Shown: piece after piece, positions 1 to 5,833 of the stretch
Numbering within the stretch: position 1 is the first letter of the stretch
Layout of the letters: each line of letters opens with the position of its first letter
Assembly (NCBI GenBank): GCA_030833685.1
Contig: JAURGS010000097.1
Coordinates: forward strand, 1 to 8,950
Length of the DNA stretch: 8,950 bases
Reading direction: 5' to 3'
Source of the DNA: Rhodoferax sp.
Lineage (GTDB): Bacteria; Pseudomonadota; Gammaproteobacteria; Burkholderiales; Burkholderiaceae_C
The notes under the pieces: generated by a model
What the model was told of the DNA's origin: nothing
The model's input: only the letters and a program-made list of their open reading frames with translations
The model's database searches: none
Made by a program: the position numbers and the translations under genes

Positions 1-576
1 CGGACGACCTGGCGCGTGTTTTTCCTTGGCGCCGAGCATTGGATGCGTAGCGCTGGCCAAGATGCTGTACACCATCAGCTCGGCTGGCATACGCTTATCC
101 AATAGTTCGATGTGTTGCGCCTCGCGCACCCAGGTGCTCAGCTGCGCGCACAGGCTTACCAGTAAGTCCAGGTAGGACGGATCTTGCTGCACCACGGCCA
201 ACAGGCGGGCATCTTGTGGCACCAGGGCGGGGTGTTTGTTCTCCAGGCGTGACTGGATCGCCCAGCGGGCAAGGGCCTGCAGGGCCGAGCGCGTCTGCTC
301 GGGCGCCGTGGCGGCGGTGCTGCGGCGAAGGGTTCGGGTCAGCGACAGCGCTTCGTCCAGGGCGCGCGTCATCACCGCGACCGCCAGTTCATCTTTTGAC
401 TTGAATAATTTGTACAGGCTGGGCTTGGTCATGCCAGCCTCGCTGGCGATCTGGTCCATGGTGGCCTGCTCAAGCCCGCCGTCGTTGAGCAGCCGAACCA
501 TGGACGCCAGCGCCGCATCCCGGCGTACCTGACGCAGGTGCTGCTGCAGCACGGATTTAGAGGTCGACGAGGGCAT
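1..576 (-). CDS. TetR/AcrR-family transcriptional regulator (partial, C-terminus beyond left edge)
   Basis: Reading the minus strand from ATG at 576-574 gives 192 codons with no stop up to base 1, so the gene is open at its 3' end. Residues about 18-68 form a TetR-type DNA-binding domain: a first helix (RRDAALASMVRLLNDGG), then the helix-turn-helix with TMDQIASEAGMTKPSLYKLF (39-58) followed by KSKDEL. The rest is a helical ligand-binding domain I cannot assign to a ligand class; LLAVVQQDPSYLDLL resembles AefR/AcrR-type C-terminal domains. TetR proteins usually run 190-220 residues, so little is missing. There is no clear Shine-Dalgarno; an in-frame TTG lies four codons upstream. The gene is divergent from the lipid/exporter operon across 108 bp containing a palindrome, so it probably represses that operon and itself. 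The family call is firm; the target and ligand are inferred. Confidence 0.93.
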   Translation of the reverse strand, partial: MPSSTSKSVLQQHLRQVRRDAALASMVRLLNDGGLEQATMDQIASEAGMTKPSLYKLFKSKDELAVAVMTRALDEALSLTRTLRRSTAATAPEQTRSALQALARWAIQSRLENKHPALVPQDARLLAVVQQDPSYLDLLVSLCAQLSTWVREAQHIELLDKRMPAELMVYSILASATHPMLGAKEKHAPGRP

Positions 577-684
577 GGATGCCGACAAAGCAATACTTTT
601 TAGTTAATATAGATTACTGTACAGTATTTTTATGAACTTGAGAGTAAATAAATTGGGTTTGAAGGCCTTGGGGATAATAGGCCA
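577..684. promoter_or_regulatory. AT-rich divergent promoter region
   Basis: This 108-bp gap between the regulator and the operon is much richer in A/T than the flanking coding DNA. On the minus strand TATATT (plus 606-611) could be a -10 with TTCATA (plus 631-636) as -35, spacer 19. On the plus strand TTAATA (604-609) and TTTTAT (628-633), spacer 18, form a weak -35/-10 pair. In both readings the palindrome at 615-626 falls between the two boxes. The matches are poor to moderate, so exact start points are not established. Upstream of ATG 685 there is only a weak purine stretch (GGGGATAATAGG). Confidence 0.5.
615..626. promoter_or_regulatory. 12-bp perfect palindrome, probable TetR operator
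   Basis: TACTGTACAGTA is a perfect inverted repeat in the centre of the divergent intergenic region. TetR-family dimers typically bind such symmetric sites overlapping their own and their target's promoter. A looser flanking pair, AATACT (592-597) and AGTATT (623-628), is also present. Position and symmetry support an operator; binding by the adjacent regulator is inferred. Confidence 0.6.
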
Positions 685-2046
685 ATGAGCGTGGCTATGG
701 ATAAAGAGGCTGAAAGTCGCACCAGCGGCGGCGCGCAACGCGTGGCAGTGATCGGCTCGGGCATTGGCGGCTTGGGGGCGTGCGCTCAGCTCAAGACCAG
801 CGACCCCGCCGTGCACCTGACCTTGTTTGAAAAAGACGGCCATTTTGGCGGCCACGCCAACACCCTGGATATGACCCTGGAGGGTTTGACCCACGGCGTT
901 GACACTGGTTTTTTGGTTTACAACGAGCGGACCTATCCGCGCCTGATTGCACTTTTTGCGGCGCTGGGCGTGCCGGTGGCAGCCTCAGACATGTCCTTCT
1001 CGGTTCAGATCCGCCAGCGCCATCAATCTGTGCTGGAGTGGAGCGGCCACTCGCTGGCAACCGTCTTTGCCCAAAAGCGCAATCTGCTTCGCCCAGGCTT
1101 TTGGCGCATGCTGGCAGACATTCTTCGCTTTAACAGGCTCGCCACGGGCTTGGCCAAAAACGGGGGGGGCGTGGAGCAGTCGGTGCAGGAGTTTTTGGAC
1201 CACCATCGTTTTAGTGCAGGCTTTCGCGAGCACTATCTTTTGCCCATGATTGCCTGTATCTGGTCGTGCCCACTGGATCAGATGCTGGCATTCCCGATGG
1301 CCACCTTGGTGCGGTTTTGCCATAACCACGGCCTCTTGCAAGTGAGCAATCGGCCCCAGTGGTACACGGTGCGCGGCGGCTCACGCCAGTATGTCAATCG
1401 CATCTTGGCTTTGGTGGATGCGCCGCGCCTGAAAACGCCGGTGATGGCGATCACGCGTGGGCCGGATGGGGTGCGGATTCAAACCCGCGATGGCTGGGAG
1501 AGCTTTGATGCGCTTGTGTTGGCCTGCCACCCTGACCAGGCTCTGAGCCTGTTGGGGACAGGGGCGACAGCCAGCGAGCGGGAATGCCTGGGCGCCATCC
1601 GCTACCAGTCCAATCGTGCGGTCTTGCACACAGACGCGTCCGTTATGCCGCAGCGTGAATCGGCCTGGGCAGCCTGGAACTTCGAGCGCCATGCCCAGGG
1701 CTCGCACCAGCATGCGCCGGTGTGTCTGCACTATTGGCTTAATCGACTGCAGCCCTTGCCGTGGCGCACGCCGGTGATGGTTTCACTCAACCCTTTGCGC
1801 GAGATTCGTGCCGATCAGATTCATGCGGATATTGATTACGCGCACCCGGTGTTTGACGCTGCGGCGATTGCGGCGCAGCAGCGCCTGCCGGACTTGCAGG
1901 GCCACGCGCGCACCTGGTATTGCGGTGCGTGGTGCGGCTATGGTTTTCACGAAGATGGCTTGAAGTCCGGCCAACGTGCAGCCGAGGATGTGTTGCGTGC
2001 GCTGGGCCGCCGCTTGGCATGCGCCACGCCGACACCCGGGCAATGA
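685..2046 (+). CDS. FAD/NAD(P)-binding oxidoreductase, amine-oxidase-like
   Basis: 453 residues, a predicted flavoprotein of the COG2907 type (flavin-containing amine oxidase / phytoene-desaturase-like fold). A Rossmann dinucleotide motif VAVIGSGIGGLG spans residues 20-31, with the ribose-binding acid E49 at the end of the second strand (LTLFEKDG) and a flavin-contacting GGHANT at 55-60. The C-terminal FAD motif YCGAWCGYGFHEDG lies at 412-425, as usual for the family. There is no signal peptide or obvious membrane span. The start at 685 is the first ATG after the promoter region; an in-frame ATG at 697 is an alternative. In this type of cluster the flavoprotein is expected to oxidise or desaturate an acyl chain, but the substrate is not shown by the sequence. 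It is the first gene of the run and overlaps the next by ATGA. An eight-G run lies at 1162-1169, in frame. Confidence 0.93.
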   Translation: MSVAMDKEAESRTSGGAQRVAVIGSGIGGLGACAQLKTSDPAVHLTLFEKDGHFGGHANTLDMTLEGLTHGVDTGFLVYNERTYPRLIALFAALGVPVAASDMSFSVQIRQRHQSVLEWSGHSLATVFAQKRNLLRPGFWRMLADILRFNRLATGLAKNGGGVEQSVQEFLDHHRFSAGFREHYLLPMIACIWSCPLDQMLAFPMATLVRFCHNHGLLQVSNRPQWYTVRGGSRQYVNRILALVDAPRLKTPVMAITRGPDGVRIQTRDGWESFDALVLACHPDQALSLLGTGATASERECLGAIRYQSNRAVLHTDASVMPQRESAWAAWNFERHAQGSHQHAPVCLHYWLNRLQPLPWRTPVMVSLNPLREIRADQIHADIDYAHPVFDAAAIAAQQRLPDLQGHARTWYCGAWCGYGFHEDGLKSGQRAAEDVLRALGRRLACATPTPGQ

Positions 2047-2861
2047 CGCAGCTAGAGTCGCCCACCAGCAGCGTGCGCGCAGCGCCGCTAATCGGGATCG
2101 GGCGGGTCTGGCACCAGCGGCTGCGCCCGGCTCGAAACGCGTTTGCTTACCCCAGCTATTTTCTGCTTCTGCCGATGCGGGCTTGGGCCGAGCACGACCC
2201 AAATCTAGCGCCATTGGCAGCGGACTTGCCGCGTAACCGGTTTGGACTGATCAGCTTTTATGACCGCGATCATGGCGCTGGCGGGCCCGATGCGCTGGCC
2301 TGGTTTGACGCTCTGTTGGCCGCGCAGGGCATTGATGACGCGGCCGGTGAGGTGTGGCTACAGACGTTGCCGCGTGTGCTGGGTTATGCCTTCAAGCCGG
2401 TGAGCTTTTGGTTCGCGTTCAGGCGCGATCAAAGCCTGGCTGCCATTGTGGTGGAGGTCAATAACACGTTTGGTGAGCGGCATTGCTATTTGCTGCAAGG
2501 GCCGGACCTGGACTGGTCGCGCTTGCAGCGGGCCAGCAAGGTTTTTCATGTGTCGCCGTTTTGCAGTGTGAGCGGCCAATACCAGTTTCGCTTTGAGCGC
2601 CAGTTCGATGAGGCTGGGCAGTGGCACAGTTTGCTCGCGCGCATTGATTTACTGGATGAGCGCGGGGTGTTGATACAAACCAGCACCGGTGGCGTTTTAC
2701 AGCCGTGCGACAAGAGCGCGATGCGCCGCGCATTTTTTTCCATGCCCCTGATGACATTGGGCGTAATATTTCGAATCCACTGGCAGGCGCTTAAACTGGC
2801 CATCAAGCGCGTGCCATTTTTTCGAAAACCGGCCCCGCCGCAGCAGTTTCTCAGCCGATGA
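2043..2861 (+). CDS. DUF1365 family protein
   Basis: 272 residues from ATG 2043. The reading frame is open further upstream (ATGs at 1920 and 2019), but 2043 forms an ATGA overlap with the previous stop and puts the DUF1365 body close to the N-terminus, so I prefer it. Family-type segments are visible: RVWHQRLRPARNAFAYPS (21-38), FGLISFYDRDHG (67-78), PRVLGYAFKPVSFWF (110-124), VEVNNTFGERHCYLL (137-151), KVFHVSPF (166-173) and a basic/aromatic tail, HWQALKLAIKRVPFFRKP. DUF1365 (COG3496) has no firmly established activity that I know of. It is nearly always found between an FAD oxidoreductase and a CFA-like methyltransferase, as here, which suggests a role in the same acyl-chain modification. 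The family call is firm; the role is unknown. Confidence 0.92.
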   Translation: MTQLESPTSSVRAAPLIGIGRVWHQRLRPARNAFAYPSYFLLLPMRAWAEHDPNLAPLAADLPRNRFGLISFYDRDHGAGGPDALAWFDALLAAQGIDDAAGEVWLQTLPRVLGYAFKPVSFWFAFRRDQSLAAIVVEVNNTFGERHCYLLQGPDLDWSRLQRASKVFHVSPFCSVSGQYQFRFERQFDEAGQWHSLLARIDLLDERGVLIQTSTGGVLQPCDKSAMRRAFFSMPLMTLGVIFRIHWQALKLAIKRVPFFRKPAPPQQFLSR

Positions 2862-4120
2862 CCACGCAAAACGCCCTCGCCCACAAACCCTCCATGAAGC
2901 TGCACGGTGCGCCGCGTTCTGCGCGCCGGGTTCTGGCCCTGCTGGAAAAGCTGCCCCAGGGCGTGCTTGATGTCGAATTGCCAGACGGCCACGTGCTGCA
3001 TTTCACCGGCCATAAGCACAGCGACCCCAAGCATTTGCGCGCCAGGCTGGTGCTGCTTAACTGGCGCTTGTTTGATCGGGTTTTGCAGTCGGGCGACATT
3101 GGGATGGCCGAGAGCTATATCGACGGCGATTGGCACACCCCTGACCTGGCCAGCTTGCTGATGCTGGCCATTGCCAACCGAACCCATATCGAGCGCCTGG
3201 TGTATGGCTCGTGGTGGGGCTCGCTTTTGCACAGGATCAAGCACCGCAACAACCGCAATTCGCGCCAGGGCAGCGAGAAAAATATCCATGCCCATTACGA
3301 CCTGGGCAACCAGTTTTACCGCTTGTGGCTGGATGACACCATGAACTACAGCAGCGCCTGGTTTGGTCAGGCGCCTGATAAAAGTGCCGTGGCCCTGGAG
3401 CAAGCGCAGCGCGCCAAGGTGCGACGGGCGCTGGAGCAGGCGCGGGTGCAGCAGGGCAGCCGGGTGTTAGAGGTGGGCTGTGGCTGGGGTGCGCTGGCCG
3501 AGATGGCTGCCTCAGAATTTGGTGCCCAGGTCACTGGCGTGACCTTGTCGGCCGAGCAGCTGGCCTGGGGGCAGAAGCGCCTCAAGCGCGCTGGCCTGCA
3601 GGACAAGACCGAGCTTTGCTTTCAGGACTATCGCGACTTGCCCGCTCAGCACAGTGCACAGCCTTTTGATGCGGTGCTGTCGATCGAAATGTTTGAGGCG
3701 GTTGGGCGCGAGTACTGGCCCGCTTATTTCAACGCGGTCAAAGCCTGCTTAAAGCCCGGTGGTTACGCTTGCATTCAGACCATCACGATTCACGATGACT
3801 TGTTTGAGCGCTACGTGCGCTCGACCGACTTTATTCAGCAATATATTTTCCCGGGCGGCGTGCTGCCCAGCCCCGCGCAGTTTGAATCGCAGGCGCGTGC
3901 GGCAGGTTTTGAGGTGGTGGAGTCGATGGCCTTTGGCCATGACTACGCCGAGACGCTGCGGCGCTGGCGGACGGATTTCATGGCCCGCGAGAGCGAGGTG
4001 CGCACGCTCGGATTTGATACCCGGTTTGTGCGCATCTGGGAGTTCTACCTGGCTTATTGCGAAGCCGCGTTCGACCAGGGCAATACCAACGTGGTGCAGT
4101 ACACCTTGCGTCGCCCGTGA
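2858..4120 (+). CDS. Cyclopropane-fatty-acid-synthase-like SAM-dependent methyltransferase
   Basis: 420 residues, a member of the CFA synthase / mycolic acid methyltransferase family (COG2230). The N-terminal about 130 residues form the lipid-associated region with a typical GMAESYIDGDW (82-92). The catalytic domain opens with HYDLGNQFY (146-154), then MNYSSAWF (162-169), SAM motif I VLEVGCGWG (203-211) and MFEAVG (278-283, E280 matching the catalytic Glu of E. coli Cfa). QTITIHDD (307-314), YIFPGG (329-334) and HDYAETLRRW (361-370) follow. Two residues that bind the catalytic bicarbonate in E. coli Cfa (Cys139, His266) appear as S166 and Q307. It probably methylates an unsaturated phospholipid acyl chain at the membrane, but not necessarily to a cyclopropane. 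It starts inside an ATGA overlap with DUF1365; no good Shine-Dalgarno is seen, consistent with coupling. Confidence 0.93.
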   Translation: MTTQNALAHKPSMKLHGAPRSARRVLALLEKLPQGVLDVELPDGHVLHFTGHKHSDPKHLRARLVLLNWRLFDRVLQSGDIGMAESYIDGDWHTPDLASLLMLAIANRTHIERLVYGSWWGSLLHRIKHRNNRNSRQGSEKNIHAHYDLGNQFYRLWLDDTMNYSSAWFGQAPDKSAVALEQAQRAKVRRALEQARVQQGSRVLEVGCGWGALAEMAASEFGAQVTGVTLSAEQLAWGQKRLKRAGLQDKTELCFQDYRDLPAQHSAQPFDAVLSIEMFEAVGREYWPAYFNAVKACLKPGGYACIQTITIHDDLFERYVRSTDFIQQYIFPGGVLPSPAQFESQARAAGFEVVESMAFGHDYAETLRRWRTDFMARESEVRTLGFDTRFVRIWEFYLAYCEAAFDQGNTNVVQYTLRRP

Positions 4121-4641
4121 GTGCTCCTTATTACGGCCGCATTGCGCCTTTGGCAGTTCCACCCGAGTGTGGCGCGCAGGCTGCCGACTGGACCTTGCAC
4201 GCACAGGGCCACTGGCAGTGGTTGGGCGCTGCGGTTTATCACTTAAGGCTTTGGGCTGGCCCTGGATTTATCTGGGCCGACTACTTGCGCCAGCCCTTTG
4301 TTTTGGCGCTGGACTTTGAGCGACGCCTGGCCCCCGGTGTGCTGGCCGAGCGGGTGCTGGCGGAGATGCGGCACCAGGGGCGCTTCAGCCAGGCGCAAGC
4401 GCAGTCCTGGTTGCACACACTGCACGGCGTTTTGGAGCCCGCCGCAGCGCCGCTTCGTCTGAGCGCACAGCACGACGGCGAGGGCGAGTTGCGTTTTGCG
4501 CGCGACGGGGTTTTTGCGGGCGTTGTGCAAGATGCTGACTTCACCCGGCTCTTTCTGGGGATCTGGTTCCATGAGACCTCGACCCTGGCGAGCTGGCAGA
4601 TGACGCAGCCCACAAGCAGCGAGGCACACCCATGGCCTTGA
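4117..4641 (+). CDS. Chalcone-isomerase-like protein
   Basis: 174 residues if started at GTG 4117, which forms a GTGA overlap with the preceding stop. An ATG at 4057 is in frame but would add 20 residues unlike the family. The pattern fits bacterial chalcone-isomerase-like proteins: an early WQWLGAAVYHLRLWA (34-48) strand pair, FVLALDFERRL (61-71), AERVLAEMRHQG (77-88), WLHTLHGV (98-105) and the closing FTRLFLGIWFHETST (142-156). I see no signal peptide. Proteins of this fold in bacteria bind fatty acids or have no known activity, and there is no flavonoid pathway here, so true chalcone isomerisation is unlikely. Beside a CFA-like enzyme, fatty-acyl binding or double-bond isomerisation is a reasonable guess. 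The family call rests on motif pattern from memory. Confidence 0.8.
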   Translation: MSAPYYGRIAPLAVPPECGAQAADWTLHAQGHWQWLGAAVYHLRLWAGPGFIWADYLRQPFVLALDFERRLAPGVLAERVLAEMRHQGRFSQAQAQSWLHTLHGVLEPAAAPLRLSAQHDGEGELRFARDGVFAGVVQDADFTRLFLGIWFHETSTLASWQMTQPTSSEAHPWP

Positions 4642-5402
4642 ATCCACCCATTGTTGACTGGTCAGATAAGGTGGTCTGGGTGCTCGGTGCCTCCAGCGGC
4701 ATCGGACTGGCCACGGCGCAAGCGCTGTGTGAGCGTGGCGCGCGAGTGGCCGTTTCGGCGCGCAATGCGCAGTCCCTTGAGGCTTTTGTCCAGTCGAACC
4801 CAAAGAGCCTGGCATTGCCCTTGGATGTGGACGATCTGGGCGCCTTGCGTCGTGCAGTAGGGCAGATCGAGTCGACCTGGGGTCGCTTGGATCTGGTCAT
4901 GTTTTGCCCAGCGCATTACCGTGCCAACCGTGCCACGCGTTATGACCTGAGTGACATGCTTTTGCACCAGCAGGTGAATTACGTCGGTATGCTGAAGATG
5001 CTCGAAGTGGTTCTTGGCCCCATGGTCGCCGCGGGGCGGGGCCATATCAGTCTGGTCGGCAGCGTCGCCGCTTATCGCGGTTTGCCCAAGTCCTTGGCTT
5101 ACGGACCGACCAAGGCGGCGATGTCCAACCTGGCAGACTGTCTGTACCTCGATTTGCATGACAGTGGGGTTGCGGTTTCGCTCATCAACCCGGGCTTTGT
5201 GCAAACGCCGCTGACAGCGCAAAACAAATTTCGCATGCCCGCCTTGATCACACCGGCGCAAGCGGCCCAGGCGATCCTGAAGGGTTGGGCCAAGGGCCAT
5301 TTTGAAATTCACTTTCCCAAGCGATTTACCCTCTGGCTGCGGCTCTTGCGCATGCTGCCAGACAGTTGGTACTTCTGGCTGATTCGACGCATGCTGACAT
5401 GA
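4632..5402 (+). CDS. Short-chain dehydrogenase/reductase (SDR)
   Basis: 256 residues, classical SDR length. A Rossmann motif WVLGASSGIG (16-25) binds NAD(P); R44 in VSARN, after the second strand, hints at NADP. D65 (PLDVDD) is the adenine-side acid. The active site is complete: N116 (QVNYVG), S144 (LVGSVAAY), Y157 and K161 (YGPTK), followed by INPGFVQTPL (185-194). The usual NNAG motif after strand 4 is replaced by FCPAHY (91-96). The C-terminus (FTLWLRLLRMLP, then WYFWLIRRML) is hydrophobic and basic, suggesting membrane association. It overlaps the preceding gene by 10 bases and has a good Shine-Dalgarno (GAGG at 4621-4624, seven bases from ATG). It probably reduces a carbonyl or oxidises an alcohol on the product of the lipid genes; the substrate is unknown. 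Confidence 0.93.
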   Translation: MALNPPIVDWSDKVVWVLGASSGIGLATAQALCERGARVAVSARNAQSLEAFVQSNPKSLALPLDVDDLGALRRAVGQIESTWGRLDLVMFCPAHYRANRATRYDLSDMLLHQQVNYVGMLKMLEVVLGPMVAAGRGHISLVGSVAAYRGLPKSLAYGPTKAAMSNLADCLYLDLHDSGVAVSLINPGFVQTPLTAQNKFRMPALITPAQAAQAILKGWAKGHFEIHFPKRFTLWLRLLRMLPDSWYFWLIRRMLT

Positions 5403-5833
5403 AAACCCTAGATCCCCGAACCCAGACGCTGTGCGAATTTTTTGAGCATCTTCAAGCGCAGGATGTGGCCAGACTGGGGCAGCTGTATGACGACAACGCC
5501 CATTTTGTAGACCCTTTTAACGATGTCTGGGGCCTGGCCAAGGTTCAACGGGTTTTCACCCACATGTTCGACGTGCTCGATGAGCCCAGCTTCACCATCA
5601 TTGAGGCCTTTACGGAGGGTGACCAGGCCATGCTCACCTGGGACTTTCACTTCAAGCGCCGCGGGCAGGCCAAGCGCTGGCAGATTCATGGCAGCACGCA
5701 TATTCGGTATGGTCAGGATGGCCGCGTGACCCTGCACCGCGATTACTGGGACGCCGCCAACGAGCTGTACGCCCAACTGCCCCTGATCGGCGCGTTGATG
5801 CGTTGGTTGCGCCGCCAGCTGGCCACGCCTTGA
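5399..5833 (+). CDS. NTF2-like / SnoaL-like small protein
   Basis: 144 residues from ATG 5399, which sits in an ATGA overlap with the SDR stop. An in-frame ATG at 5366 would place 11 extra residues inside the SDR gene and is less likely. The sequence has the cone-shaped NTF2 pattern: an N-terminal helix pair (TLCEFFEHLQAQDVARLGQL), YDDNAHFVDPFNDVWG (26-41), VFTHMFDVL, a beta sheet with AMLTWDFHFKRR, and a closing strand HIRYGQDGRVTLHRDYWDAA. The ending LPLIGALMRWLRRQL is an amphipathic basic tail typical of the homologues that accompany these lipid clusters. Such domains act as small hydrolases/isomerases or as ligand-binding partners; I cannot tell which. It overlaps the adaptor gene via TGATG. 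Confidence 0.88.
   Translation: MKTLDPRTQTLCEFFEHLQAQDVARLGQLYDDNAHFVDPFNDVWGLAKVQRVFTHMFDVLDEPSFTIIEAFTEGDQAMLTWDFHFKRRGQAKRWQIHGSTHIRYGQDGRVTLHRDYWDAANELYAQLPLIGALMRWLRRQLATP

Noticed and set aside
216..532. Plus-strand open frames at 216-404 and 236-532
   Set aside because: They are antisense to the TetR helix-turn-helix gene and show low-complexity Arg/Ser/Ala-rich translations without motifs.
673..678. GATAAT as a -10 box for the operon
   Set aside because: It lies only seven bases before ATG 685 and has no -35 at suitable spacing; transcription would begin at or after the start codon.
604..894. Minus-strand 96-codon frame across the start of the first operon gene
   Set aside because: It covers the promoter region and is opposite the Rossmann motif of the flavoprotein; no family pattern is visible.
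1920..2042. Upstream extension of the DUF1365 gene from ATG 1920 or 2019
   Set aside because: It overlaps the conserved C-terminal FAD motif region of the preceding gene in another frame, while ATG 2043 gives the standard ATGA overlap and the expected family length.
2733..2739. Seven-T run in DUF1365 as a possible frameshift point
   Set aside because: The frame is intact and the conserved C-terminal segment follows normally.
2546..3403. Long minus-strand open frame (285 codons)
   Set aside because: It lies opposite DUF1365 and the methyltransferase, both with clear family motifs; its translation has no recognisable domain and is typical antisense shadow in GC-rich DNA.
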